A stretch of 64,000 bases of DNA, taken from Cognaticolwellia beringensis. GTDB lineage: Bacteria; Pseudomonadota; Gammaproteobacteria; Enterobacterales; Alteromonadaceae. How positions within the stretch are numbered: position 1 is the first letter of the stretch; each line of letters starts with the position of its first letter. The stretch is taken from contig NZ_CP020465.1 of the NCBI RefSeq assembly GCF_002076895.1, positions 3,968,001 through 4,032,000 on the forward strand, written 5' to 3'. Below, in pieces: positions 17,701-25,556 of the stretch. The notes below the pieces were generated by a model. It was not told the origin of the DNA. It was given only the letters and a program-made list of their open reading frames with translations, and searched no databases. A program made the position numbers and the translations under genes.

Positions 17701-17835
17701 GGCACAGGCACAGGTTCTGAAGTCATGAGCCGTATTGCAGCTCCTATGGTTGGCGGCATGATGAGCGCGGTGATATTAACCTTGCTAGTTTTACCGGCAT
17801 TATTTTATTTATGGCGTTCGTCATCGATAAAATAA
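14716..17835 (+). CDS. cusA: heavy-metal RND efflux pump CusA
   Basis: A 1039-residue inner-membrane RND pump of the heavy-metal (HME) class. It has twelve membrane helices and two large periplasmic loops, drives metal export with protons, and docks with the CusB-like adaptor and TolC-like duct encoded just upstream. PDLSDVQV near the N terminus, and MPTTYPG with DMLATGIKTPVG in the second half, are typical of Cu(I)/Ag(I) pumps, including Met residues that carry the ion in CusA. The helix-4 acidic region reads AIGAMIDGAIVMIEN. AGGAG lies 10 nt before the ATG. Two hairpins follow the stop. Confidence 0.95.
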   Translation: MITAIIRWSIGNRFFVLLATMLLVGAGLYSVSKTPIDALPDLSDVQVIIKTSYPGQAPQVVEDQVTYPMTTAMLSVPGAVTVRGYSFFGDSYVYVIFDEDTDLYWARSRVLEYLSQVAPNLPSDARPQLGPDATGVGWVYLYALTDKTGQHDLSQLRSIQDWFLKFELQTVPGVSEVAALGGMVKQYQVKVDPEKIRAYGIPLSLIQTAIKQGNQEIGASVVEMAEAEYMVRATGYITDVDDLENIPLGVNQNGTPLLLKDVADIGTGPQMRRGIAELNGEGETVGGIVVMRFGENAQQVINGVKAKLEQLKKGLPDGVEIVPVYDRSALIERAVDNLAFKLLEEFGVVALVCIIFLFHVRSSLVAIISLPVGILTAFIIMHLQGLNANIMSLGGIAIAIGAMIDGAIVMIENMHKHMEKNPLTKENRWQIVTESASEVGPALFFSLLIITVSFVPVFTLEAQEGRMFAPLAFTKTYAMAASAALAITLVPVLMGYFIRGKVLPEHKNPVNRFLTFIYMPALKTVLNFPKITLLAALIVLGIGIYPINKIGSEFIPPLDEGDLMYMPTTYPGISIGQARQLLQQTDKLIKTVPEVKTVFGKVGRAETATDPAPLTMIETFIQFKPHDQWREGVTPESLKQELDALVKLPGVTNAWVMPIKTRIDMLATGIKTPVGIKVAGPDLSVIQDIGQQLEVILKDVPGTASVYSERVAGGRYIKVDIQRAKAARYGLNIAEIQQVVATAVGGMNVTQTVERLERYPVNVRYPQDYRDSPEQLSLLPIVTPNGQRIALGDVANIYIEDGPPGIKSENARLNGWAFVDIEGVDVGTYVEAAQKVVTDQLVLPAGYSITWAGQYEYMQRAKAKLAYVVPLTLFIIVILLYLNFRNVIEVAMIMGTLPLAMVGSIWLMYLEGFNFSVAVGVGFIALAGVAVEIGVIMLVYLNQAYQAMLDEHRLKDVATTKEDLFQAVLHGAGMRVRPVMMTAAAIIVGLLPILYGTGTGSEVMSRIAAPMVGGMMSAVILTLLVLPALFYLWRSSSIK

Positions 17836-17843
17836 CTGAAGTA

Positions 17844-17877
17844 ATAGTTAAGTATTACTTCACTATTACTTAACTAT
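17844..17877 (+). terminator. inverted repeat downstream of cusA, first hairpin
   Basis: Perfect 11-bp arms ATAGTTAAGTA (17844-17854) and TACTTAACTAT (17867-17877) with a 12-nt loop, starting 9 nt after the cusA stop. No T-tract. Confidence 0.4.
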
Positions 17878-17897
17878 GGCAATAATTTAGGCACTAA

Positions 17898-17926
17898 CTT
17901 GAGCGCTAACTTTATTAGCGCTCAAG
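17898..17926 (+). terminator. strong hairpin downstream of cusA, second hairpin
   Basis: Perfect 12-bp stem: CTTGAGCGCTAA (17898-17909) pairs with TTAGCGCTCAAG (17915-17926) around a 5-nt loop. No T-tract follows. It may end the cus message, or protect its 3' end from exonucleases. Confidence 0.5.
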
Positions 17927-18033
17927 ACTATGTGAAATATAATAATAGAGACATAAAGCGTAAAGCTGATTTTAGAAAACCAGCATAATCAGTAACTACG
18001 AATATTAACGATAAAAATAAAAAAGAGACGGAT

Positions 18034-18519
18034 ATGAAAATAATTAAAAGTATTTTAGTGATGACTTTACTGTTGAATATATCAATGAGCTTTAACTTGC
18101 ACGCTCATAAGAACGACAAAAATGAAGCTAAAATTGAGACTAAAAATCCAGTAATAGAAACTGAAGCGGGTAAAGCCATTACTCAATTCCATCAAGCGCT
18201 AAAAGCAGGCGACAAAGTAACAGCCAGAGCTTTATTAGCTGATGATGTATTGATTTTTGAAGGTGGCGGTGTAGAAAAATCTGCTGATGAATATGCTCAG
18301 CATCATATGCTTTCAGATATGAAATATTTGGCAGAAATTAACACCGAAGTATTAGATTATCAAATCAAAGTTTTTGGTGATATTGCTTACGCAATGTCGA
18401 GCAGTAAATCGACTGGTAAATACCGTGGTAAAGATATTAATAGTGAAGGTATGGAAACCATGGTGCTACAAAAAATAGATGGGAAATGGAAAATTGTCCA
18501 TATTCATTGGTCAAACTAA
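18034..18519 (+). CDS. exported NTF2-like (SnoaL/DUF4440) protein, first of a tandem pair
   Basis: A 161-residue protein with a signal peptide (about residues 1-25, ending near LHAH). The mature part has the NTF2-like cone fold pattern: a helical start (AITQFHQALKAGD), then strands ending in LQKIDGKWKIVHIHWS. These folds often bind small molecules or are enzymatic, but no active site can be named. It ends in an HxH motif and has HH at its centre (AQHHM), possible metal ligands. AAGAGACGG precedes the ATG. It lies 24 nt before a paralogue and downstream of cusA, suggesting a periplasmic role in metal stress. Confidence 0.7.
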   Translation: MKIIKSILVMTLLLNISMSFNLHAHKNDKNEAKIETKNPVIETEAGKAITQFHQALKAGDKVTARALLADDVLIFEGGGVEKSADEYAQHHMLSDMKYLAEINTEVLDYQIKVFGDIAYAMSSSKSTGKYRGKDINSEGMETMVLQKIDGKWKIVHIHWSN

Positions 18520-18543
18520 GTTTACATATTAATAGGATTAATA

Positions 18544-19047
18544 ATGAATAAATATATTACGGCAATTTTAGTGCTAATGATGAGTTTTCTCTCAATGGCA
18601 CATGGTGATAAAGACCATAGTAATAAAGATGAAAAAGCGATCATCGATATTATCAACAGTATTAAATATGGCTGGGAAAATGGTGATGGCAAACCTTTTA
18701 GAAAAAACTTTCTTGATTTTAAAGGTGCTCGATATGTTGAGAGTGGTGGTCAAAATTCGGGGTTAAACTCTTTAGTTGAGCACCATGTTGAACCAGAAAA
18801 AGATGCATTAGAGTACTTAAAGCTAGATTTTAGTGAAATTGAAATTCACTTTGAAGGTGAAGCCAAAAGTTTTGCATGGGCAATTGCCGCTACGCGTGTA
18901 AAAGGTAAAGTTAACAAAAGTGGTAAAGAGTTCGACAAAAGTGGTTATCAAACATTTCTTTTGAGAAAAATTGATGGTTTTTGGAAGGTAGTACACAGTC
19001 ATTCGTCAAGTCGTGATTACAAACCCAAAAAAGTCCATAAACATTAA
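18544..19047 (+). CDS. exported His-rich NTF2-like protein, second of a tandem pair
   Basis: A 167-residue protein with a short signal peptide (about 1-19, ending SMAHG). It shares the NTF2-like fold and the C-terminal block [16 protein letters not shown] with the gene just upstream (KIDGKWKIVHIHWS there), so the two are probably tandem duplicates. It is richer in His: HGDKDHS after the signal, EHHVE in the middle and KVHKH at the end. TAGGATTA precedes the ATG. Metal binding is inferred from the His content and the copper gene context; no function is known to me. Confidence 0.7.
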   Translation: MNKYITAILVLMMSFLSMAHGDKDHSNKDEKAIIDIINSIKYGWENGDGKPFRKNFLDFKGARYVESGGQNSGLNSLVEHHVEPEKDALEYLKLDFSEIEIHFEGEAKSFAWAIAATRVKGKVNKSGKEFDKSGYQTFLLRKIDGFWKVVHSHSSSRDYKPKKVHKH

Positions 19048-19134
19048 TGGTTATAGACTTAATTATAAAAACATATAGCGGTTAATTATTAATTTTAGCC
19101 GCTGTACTTTTTTAAAATACGATATAAGTAGCTT

Positions 19135-19956
19135 ATGAAAATTGTTTATTTAGGGAATAACTTATTTTCCTCATGCTTAAAATATTTGCTTGATGAAGGT
19201 CATCAAATATTAAGAGTATATAAAAATAGTTCATCATACGACTCATCTATTATAGATAAATTGTGCGAGAATAATTGTATTCCTTTACATAGTCACAAGC
19301 CTACTCTTAGTGAATTAAACCAATTGATTACACTAGGAGCGGAAATGTTTATTGTTGCTGAATATAGTTATTTATTACCTGTTACTGAGGTGAAATATGC
19401 AATAAATATACACCCAACATTATTGCCCGAAGGCAGGGGGCCTTCGTCTTTATCTTACCTCATAAAAATGCCTGAGTTTTCTGGGGTCACAATACACAAA
19501 ATAACTGAAAATTTTGACTCTGGAGATATAATTTTACAGGCTAAAGTCCCACAATCTATCAATGAAAGTTTTACGACGTTAATGATAAAAATGCATCTTG
19601 AATCTGTAAAGTTATTGCAGATTTTCTTTAAAGATATTGATGGTTTTTATCAGTTAGCTCGTCCGCAAGTTAATTACTCCTATTGGCCCAGAATTGATGT
19701 GTCAGAGAGAGTTTTGGATTGGAACTCAACCATTAAAGATATAAATAAACAAATGAAATTCTTTGGTCATATCGGGTTGATTGTAAAATTAGAGCAAGAT
19801 TTATGGGTTATCTCACATATAGAAACAATAGATTATCAGCATACTTCAAAACCTGGACACGTAGTTTTTGAAAATGACAGTTTACTGGCTGTTCATGCTT
19901 TAGATGGCATCGTTTGTATGCATAAATCATCACTGTCTGCGATGACTTCGGACTGA
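19135..19956 (+). CDS. formyltransferase-fold protein, substrate unknown
   Basis: A 273-residue protein of the Formyl_trans family (methionyl-tRNA formyltransferase, GAR transformylase, ArnA N-terminal domain). All active-site motifs are present: INIHPTLLP with the catalytic Asn and His (about residues 94-96), GRGP after it, and FDSGDI with the catalytic Asp near residue 130. The C-terminal region (about 200-273) resembles the small beta-barrel of formyltransferases. It therefore probably uses 10-formyltetrahydrofolate, but the acceptor (amino sugar, peptide or other amine) cannot be told. It is shorter than Fmt (about 315) and lies alone between copper genes, with a weak ribosome binding site and AT-rich codons. 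Confidence 0.75.
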   Translation: MKIVYLGNNLFSSCLKYLLDEGHQILRVYKNSSSYDSSIIDKLCENNCIPLHSHKPTLSELNQLITLGAEMFIVAEYSYLLPVTEVKYAINIHPTLLPEGRGPSSLSYLIKMPEFSGVTIHKITENFDSGDIILQAKVPQSINESFTTLMIKMHLESVKLLQIFFKDIDGFYQLARPQVNYSYWPRIDVSERVLDWNSTIKDINKQMKFFGHIGLIVKLEQDLWVISHIETIDYQHTSKPGHVVFENDSLLAVHALDGIVCMHKSSLSAMTSD

Positions 19957-19971
19957 ATTTACTTTATACAC

Positions 19972-20002
19972 TTGACCTGTGTCCTAGACCTAGGTGTAAG
20001 GT
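19972..20002 (+). promoter_or_regulatory. MerR-family operator/promoter of the merR-copA operon
   Basis: TTGACC (19972-19977) and TAAGGT (19997-20002) are separated by exactly 19 nt. A 28-bp dyad spans 19975-20002: the outer ACCT/AGGT and inner CCTAG/CTAGG pairs are perfect. This is the classic layout of promoters twisted into shape by MerR proteins. It lies 66 nt before the MerR gene and so would drive merR, copA and the cupredoxin in response to metal. Confidence 0.8.
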
Positions 20003-20067
20003 GAACTCAGTTATTAATAAACATTTTTTGCATTACCGTTTGCATTATTTAAAAGAGGATTTATGTC

Positions 20068-20526
20068 ATGAGGGTAACCGAATTAGCTAATGCGATGAAT
20101 ACAACGCCGGATACGGTGCGTTATTATACTAAGATTAAGTTTATTACACCCAGTAAAAACCCAGACAATGGCTATAAAAATTACGGTGAAAGTGCTCAGA
20201 ACAGACTTAAATTTATATTAAGTGCAAGGCAATTAAATTTTTCAGTAACAGAGATTAAAAGTATTTTAATTGAATCTGACAAGGGACATACCGCTTGCCC
20301 AATGGTGCGAGATATTATTGTGCAGCACTTAAATGAGACAGAAAAACAGTTTCAAGCAGCACTGCTGCTGCGGGAAAAGTTAAAAAACGTTATTAACGAA
20401 TGGCAAAATAAACCCGATAAAGCACCGACTGGACATATGATATGTCATCTCATTGAAGGTGAGTTTGAAGGTGAAACGCTCAACATTAGTTCGAGTGACG
20501 CGAACCAAGGGGATAATCATGAATAA
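20068..20526 (+). CDS. MerR-family metal-responsive regulator
   Basis: A 152-residue regulator. Winged helix at residues 1-70 ([21 protein letters not shown]), then a dimer coiled coil (about 78-115) and a C-terminal metal loop. Candidate metal ligands are Cys77 in TACPMVRD, and His123, Cys126 and His127 in GHMICH. This spacing is unlike CueR (two Cys eight apart near residues 112-120) and closer to ZntR/CadR/PbrR, yet the neighbouring target gene is a copper ATPase; copper is thus the likely but unproven effector. Its own operator lies at 19972-20002. The gene overlaps copA by 8 nt. Confidence 0.88.
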   Translation: MRVTELANAMNTTPDTVRYYTKIKFITPSKNPDNGYKNYGESAQNRLKFILSARQLNFSVTEIKSILIESDKGHTACPMVRDIIVQHLNETEKQFQAALLLREKLKNVINEWQNKPDKAPTGHMICHLIEGEFEGETLNISSSDANQGDNHE

Positions 20527-22783
20527 ATTAACAGGCGACCAGCTTAGGAATAACACTCAAGATTTAATTATTGAGGGAGCAGGTTGTGCTAGTTGTGTTG
20601 GCAAAATTGAAACAGCGCTAAAAAATATTAATGGTGTAGAAAGTGCTGAGATGAATTTTGCCTTACGCACGGTTTCAATCAGTGGAAATGTTGCCTCTGA
20701 AGTACTTATTAAAGCTGTTGAAAATATAGGTTACAACGCAAAAAGTGCAAGTGACAGAAGCGATGATGAGCTGATAGATGAAAAAGAAGTGGCTGATGAA
20801 AAATATTACGCTAGTTTAATGAAGCAAATGTGGGTCGCCTTAGCTTTAGGTATGCCTTTAATGATTTATAGCCTTTTTGGCGGGCCGATGACAGTTGAAA
20901 CACCGTTAGAGAGAGGTGTTTGGTTATTTGTTGGCGTATTATGCGCAGCCATTATGTACTTTTCAGGTAAGCACTTTTACATCGGCGCTTGGAAGTCATT
21001 GCTAAATCACACAGCGAATATGGATACCTTAATTGCACTAGGAACTGGCACTGCTTGGATATATTCCATGATAGTTGTGCTCTTTCCTTTGGCTTTACCT
21101 GAGATGGCACGACATGTTTATTTTGAAGCAACAGCCATGATTATTGGGCTAATAAACTTAGGCTTGGCGCTTGAGGTTAAAGCTAGAGGAAAGACCAGTG
21201 AAGCGATAAAACGCTTAATTGGTTTACAAGCCAAAACTGCGCGAGTTGTGCGTGACAAGAAAGAAATTGATATAGCTATTGAACAAGTATTACTTAATGA
21301 CATTGTGCGAGTTAGACCAGGCGAAAAGGTGCCTGTAGATGGTGTTGTAACGCAAGGAAATACCTCTATTGATGAGTCAATGTTAACTGGTGAGCCTATG
21401 CCAGTTGTAAAAGCTGAAGGTGATAAAATTGTCGCGGGTACTTTAAATAAATCAGGATCCATTTTATTTAAAGCCACTCGAGTAGGTAAAGACACTGCTA
21501 TAGCCCAAATTATTAATATGGTTAAAAGAGCGCAAAATTCGAAGCCACCTATCGGCCGTTTAGCTGACATTATTTCAGCGTATTTTGTGCCTGTAGTGAT
21601 GATTATTTCAATTGTAAGTGCGTTAGTATGGCTTAATTTTGGACCTGATCCTGTTCTAGCTTTTGCCGTTGTATCTGCAACTACGGTTTTGATAATAGCT
21701 TGTCCTTGTGCACTTGGCTTAGCAACACCTATGTCGGTAATGGTTGGTGTGGGCAAAGCGGCAGAAGCAGGCGTGTTAATACGAAATGGTGAAGCATTAC
21801 AAACTGCTTCAAAAGTTACAGCAATGATTTTAGATAAAACCGGTACAATTACTGAAGGGGCTCCGAAGGTCACGGATATTATTGTTGCGGACGAAAGCTA
21901 CTCAGAAGACTTTATTTTAACGGTTGCAGCGAGTATCGAGAGCGGATCAGAACATCCACTCGCGCAAGCGATTGTTGATTCAGCCATCGAGCAGAATATT
22001 GAACTTGAAAATACAACTGATTTCCAAGCCATTGCGGGCCATGGTGTAAAAGCAATGTTGAATGGTCAGCAATTATTATTTGGTAACCAAAAGTTAATGT
22101 TAAAGCATAGTATTGCGTTAAATGGTTATGTGAATAAAGCACAGGCGCTTGCATACAAAGCTAAAACACCTATGTATTTGGCTATTGATAATAAACTAGC
22201 GGCTATTATTGCGGTGTCCGACCCGATTAAAAGTGATTCAATAGCGGCAATTAAAAGGCTACAAGCCATTGGGATTCGTGTGGTTATGCTTACAGGGGAT
22301 AATCGAGCAACGGCCAATGCAGTAGCAAAACAGGTCGGCATTACAGAAGTTTTTGCAGAAGTACTACCAGAAGATAAATCCAACAAAGTTGCCGACTTAC
22401 AAGCGCAAGGTGAAATTGTCGGTATGACAGGTGACGGCATAAATGATGCACCAGCGTTAGCGTTAGCCAATGTTGGATTTGCCATTGGTACAGGCACTGA
22501 CGTTGCCATAGAAAGTGCAGATATTACCTTGATGCGTGGTTCATTGCATGGCCTTAGCGATGCGATTGCAGTAAGTAAAGCGACATTACGTAATATTAAA
22601 CAAAACTTGTTCGGTGCCTTTATTTACAACGTTGCAGGTATTCCTTTTGCAGCCGGTATTTTATATCCATTTTTTGGTCTCTTGCTTAATCCAGTTGTGG
22701 CGGGTGCCGCTATGGCATTCTCATCATTAACTGTGGTTAGTAATGCCAACCGTTTACGTTTATTTAAACCACAAGATCATTAA
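20519..22783 (+). CDS. copA: Cu(I)-exporting P-type ATPase
   Basis: A 754-residue P1B-type ATPase. It has one N-terminal metal-binding domain with GAGCASC (Cys23, Cys26), eight membrane helices, the transmembrane copper site CPC (395-397), phosphorylated Asp439 in DKTGTITEG, and [27 protein letters not shown] near the C terminus is the P1B-1 (Cu) signature. It pumps cytosolic Cu(I) to the periplasm. The ATG at 20519 has AAGGGG upstream and lies inside the end of the MerR gene; this start is preferred to an in-frame ATG 66 nt earlier that would sit far inside the regulator. Confidence 0.95.
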   Translation: MNKLTGDQLRNNTQDLIIEGAGCASCVGKIETALKNINGVESAEMNFALRTVSISGNVASEVLIKAVENIGYNAKSASDRSDDELIDEKEVADEKYYASLMKQMWVALALGMPLMIYSLFGGPMTVETPLERGVWLFVGVLCAAIMYFSGKHFYIGAWKSLLNHTANMDTLIALGTGTAWIYSMIVVLFPLALPEMARHVYFEATAMIIGLINLGLALEVKARGKTSEAIKRLIGLQAKTARVVRDKKEIDIAIEQVLLNDIVRVRPGEKVPVDGVVTQGNTSIDESMLTGEPMPVVKAEGDKIVAGTLNKSGSILFKATRVGKDTAIAQIINMVKRAQNSKPPIGRLADIISAYFVPVVMIISIVSALVWLNFGPDPVLAFAVVSATTVLIIACPCALGLATPMSVMVGVGKAAEAGVLIRNGEALQTASKVTAMILDKTGTITEGAPKVTDIIVADESYSEDFILTVAASIESGSEHPLAQAIVDSAIEQNIELENTTDFQAIAGHGVKAMLNGQQLLFGNQKLMLKHSIALNGYVNKAQALAYKAKTPMYLAIDNKLAAIIAVSDPIKSDSIAAIKRLQAIGIRVVMLTGDNRATANAVAKQVGITEVFAEVLPEDKSNKVADLQAQGEIVGMTGDGINDAPALALANVGFAIGTGTDVAIESADITLMRGSLHGLSDAIAVSKATLRNIKQNLFGAFIYNVAGIPFAAGILYPFFGLLLNPVVAGAAMAFSSLTVVSNANRLRLFKPQDH

Positions 22784-22798
22784 TTTATGGAGAGTAAG

Positions 22799-23167
22799 AT
22801 GTTAATAATTAATTTAATTGGGTTAGGTTTAATCGTTTTAATTATTTGGTGGTTTTGGGTATACAAACCGCAATCAACTCAAGTGAGTGATGAACAGGGT
22901 GATAATAGTGAAATAACCGTAGTAGTTAAAGATGGTGTTTATCAACCTGCACGCATTTCACTGCCTGAAAATAAAGCATTTAAGATTAAATTTATCCGAA
23001 AAGATGCTAGCCCTTGTGCAGCAAGCGTATTATTTCCTGATTTAGAGATAAGTGCTGACTTGCCGATAAACGCAGAGTTTACATTACAGCTTCCGGCTTT
23101 GAAAAAAGGCGAATATGCTTTTCATTGTCAAATGAAAATGTATTCTGGCACTGTTGTTGTTAAGTAA
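22799..23167 (+). CDS. membrane-anchored cupredoxin-domain protein
   Basis: A 122-residue protein with one N-terminal membrane helix (about 3-22) and a periplasmic cupredoxin fold (about 37-122). Copper ligands are visible as Cys73 (SPCAAS) and the C-terminal HCQMKM (His109, Cys110, Met112, Met114), close to the type I site order. It follows copA by 15 nt and probably accepts or buffers copper exported by CopA. GGAGAG sits six bases before the ATG at 22799, which is why this start is preferred to the ATG at 22787. Confidence 0.82.
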   Translation: MLIINLIGLGLIVLIIWWFWVYKPQSTQVSDEQGDNSEITVVVKDGVYQPARISLPENKAFKIKFIRKDASPCAASVLFPDLEISADLPINAEFTLQLPALKKGEYAFHCQMKMYSGTVVVK

Positions 23168-23465
23168 ATAATATCCAGGGAAGGGCAATCTACTGAGACA
23201 TAGCCTTGTAAAATAAGTCGCAAGAGTGGATATTAAGTTATTTCAATTAGATTGCCTTTAATTTTATAGTTAGAACTTTAAAGCTAGATTGATAGAAAGT
23301 GAAAATGTCGTAACAGCTATTATTTTCAGCTGAACTAGGTTTTAATTATTAACGCTAAGCAATATGTCATTCATTGTTATTAGTAAAATGATGCCGTATC
23401 AGATCTTAGTGAACTTGTTTTAATAACAATTAATTACTTACATTAGTGACTATATTGTTTAGAAT

Positions 23466-23480
23466 TGATAATAGTTATCA
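23466..23480 (+). promoter_or_regulatory. Fur box upstream of the iron permease
   Basis: TGATAATAGTTATCA is a 7-1-7 inverted repeat with 6 of 7 paired positions and close to the Fur core TGATAATNATTATCA. It lies 29 nt before the ATG at 23509, where Fur-Fe(II) would block transcription. Confidence 0.75.
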
Positions 23481-23508
23481 TTACGTGGCGTTGTTAAGGT
23501 TATTTAAC

Positions 23509-25473
23509 ATGAATAAAAGTTCTACCCACCTCTATACTCAATATTGCTCTTTCGCAAAAGCTCAACAAAAATTATTCAGCGCAGTTGCTATTATTATTAT
23601 GCTGTCGTTCTGTTTTTTTTCTCAACAAGCTCTCGCTCAGTCATCGGAAACAGCTCAGTTACGACAGTTAGCACAATTGGCTGAATATATTGCGGTTGAC
23701 TATGTTGCTGCAGTTGAAAATGGCGAGGTAGTTAATGAAGATGAATATCAGGAAATGCTTGAGTTCTCATCAATCATTGTTAGTAAGGTTTCTAGTCAAT
23801 TTGGCGCTGAGCATGAAACAACAATACTTAGTCAGTCATTAGCCTTGGAACAGGCAATTATAGCCAAATCTAGTATCAGTCATATTCGTCAATTGAGCGG
23901 AAGTATTCGTGGCCAAATATTAGCGGTTTTACCAGAATCACTTTTACCTGCAAGACTATTATCAGAACAGAGTACGCAAGCATTATTTCAAGAAAACTGT
24001 TCAAGCTGTCATGGTGTTATGGGTAAAGGGGATGGTGTTTTAGCACAAGATTTGTCGCCAGAGCCAACAAATTTTACCGATAAAGAGCGAGCAATGAATC
24101 GGTCATTATTAGGATTGTTTGACGCAATTTCTAATGGTTTAGATGATACGGCAATGCCAGCTTTTACTCAACTGAAGGAACATCAACGCTGGTCATTAGC
24201 ATTTTATGTCGGCAGCCTAGCTTTTAAAACAGAAACTAATACTAGCCAAAGACTAAAAAATATCGACTTACAAAAATGGATAAATCTAAACCCATCACAG
24301 CTTATTAATAATGTGGCAAATATAGATGTTGATTTTATTGATACATATAGAGCTACGCCTAAATTATTGTTCAATGAACAACAAAGCCCGATAACCATAG
24401 CTAAAAGCCAATTAAATGCAGCTTTGAATGCCTATTATAACAACGATTATCAAAAAGCTAATACCCTAGCTGTGAGTGCTTATCTTGATGGGTTTGAATT
24501 AATTGAGCATAGCCTTGATGCCAGAGACGAAGTGCTGCGTAAACGTATTGAAGTCAACTTTATCAATTTAAGACATGTGATTAGTGTGGTTGGCGAAGAA
24601 ACAAGTCTGCTCAAAATATCAGCAGAGATATTTGAACAGCTAGATGAAGCAGAGCAATTATTAACAGGATCGGCATTATCAAGCAGTGCCTTGTTTACTG
24701 CCAGTTTAGTTATTTTATTGCGCGAAGGTTTAGAAGCTTTATTAGTGGTTATTGCACTGATGACTGTGTTGATTAGAACGAATAGAAGAGATGCGCTTAA
24801 ATACGTACATCTAGGCTGGTTGTTAGCATTAATAGCTGGTGTAGGAACATGGGCAGTAGCACAAACGGTTATCGATATTAGCGGTGCTAGTCGTGAAGTG
24901 ATGGAAGGAGTTGCGGCAATGCTTGCGGCCATTATGCTTTTATATGTTGGTATATGGATGCACAGTAAAACCAATGCAGATCAGTGGCAGGCATATATTC
25001 AAAAGCACATAAATACGCAACTTCGCTCTGGAACCCTCTGGGGGCTAACATTACTGGCATTTATTGCTGTATATCGTGAAGTATTTGAAACCGTTTTGTT
25101 TTATCAATCACTGCTTACGCAAGCAGAACCAAGTCAATTTTCAGTAGCGGTAACCGGTTTTATGGCTGGAGTTGTTATTTTGACTGTTATTGCCTGGGTT
25201 ATTTTAAAATATTCCATTAAATTGCCTATTGCACGTTTCTTTGCCGCGACGACTTATTTGTTGCTCGCATTAGCATTTATTCTAATGGGTAAGGCAATAT
25301 CGGCGTTACAAGAAGCTGCGCTGATTAGTATTTCACCGCTACCAATTCATTTAGATATACCATGGATTGGTGTAGGTTCTAGCTGGCAGGGGGCATTTGC
25401 CCAGATTGCGGTTATTTTGGCGTTTGTTTTATACAGAATAGCGACCAAACAAAAAACGATGATATCGAAGTAA
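23509..25473 (+). CDS. cytochrome c-FTR1 fusion, iron permease family protein
   Basis: A 654-residue protein combining redox and transport parts. A signal peptide or first helix at about 20-43 is followed by a periplasmic c-type cytochrome domain with the heme motif CSSCH (Cys164, Cys167, His168), a helical linker, and a seven-helix FTR1 permease domain (about 395-650) with both iron motifs, REGLE (405-409) and REVFE (523-527). FTR1/EfeU permeases import iron after oxidation or reduction at the membrane. ATG 23509 has AAGG upstream; an earlier GTG is rejected because a Fur box lies between them. Control by Fur fits iron uptake. Confidence 0.88.
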   Translation: MNKSSTHLYTQYCSFAKAQQKLFSAVAIIIMLSFCFFSQQALAQSSETAQLRQLAQLAEYIAVDYVAAVENGEVVNEDEYQEMLEFSSIIVSKVSSQFGAEHETTILSQSLALEQAIIAKSSISHIRQLSGSIRGQILAVLPESLLPARLLSEQSTQALFQENCSSCHGVMGKGDGVLAQDLSPEPTNFTDKERAMNRSLLGLFDAISNGLDDTAMPAFTQLKEHQRWSLAFYVGSLAFKTETNTSQRLKNIDLQKWINLNPSQLINNVANIDVDFIDTYRATPKLLFNEQQSPITIAKSQLNAALNAYYNNDYQKANTLAVSAYLDGFELIEHSLDARDEVLRKRIEVNFINLRHVISVVGEETSLLKISAEIFEQLDEAEQLLTGSALSSSALFTASLVILLREGLEALLVVIALMTVLIRTNRRDALKYVHLGWLLALIAGVGTWAVAQTVIDISGASREVMEGVAAMLAAIMLLYVGIWMHSKTNADQWQAYIQKHINTQLRSGTLWGLTLLAFIAVYREVFETVLFYQSLLTQAEPSQFSVAVTGFMAGVVILTVIAWVILKYSIKLPIARFFAATTYLLLALAFILMGKAISALQEAALISISPLPIHLDIPWIGVGSSWQGAFAQIAVILAFVLYRIATKQKTMISK

Positions 25474-25515
25474 ACGGTAGAGCTTCGTTGTCGTTATTTA
25501 GCTCTAATTGCTGAA

Positions 25516-25556
25516 GGTTACATTACTGAAAAATTATAATTATCGGTAATGTAACC
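25516..25556 (+). terminator. hairpin after the iron permease gene
   Basis: Arms GGTTACATTAC (25516-25526) and GTAATGTAACC (25546-25556) are perfect over 11 bp, extended by further G-U and G-C pairs, 43 nt after the stop. No T-tract. Confidence 0.45.

Noticed and set aside
21118..21873. 251-codon open frame on the minus strand inside copA
   Set aside because: Lies wholly opposite a conserved P-type ATPase; the protein is low-complexity Ser/Thr/Ile-rich, as expected for an antisense shadow.
23184..23256. Inverted repeat GGCAATCTA / TAGATTGCC downstream of the cupredoxin gene
   Set aside because: Arms of 9 bp are 55 nt apart; too distant to call a terminator without folding support.
23446..23508. 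Upstream GTG start for the cytochrome c-FTR1 gene
   Set aside because: A Fur box lies in this stretch and the ATG at 23509 has a ribosome binding site and a better N terminus.
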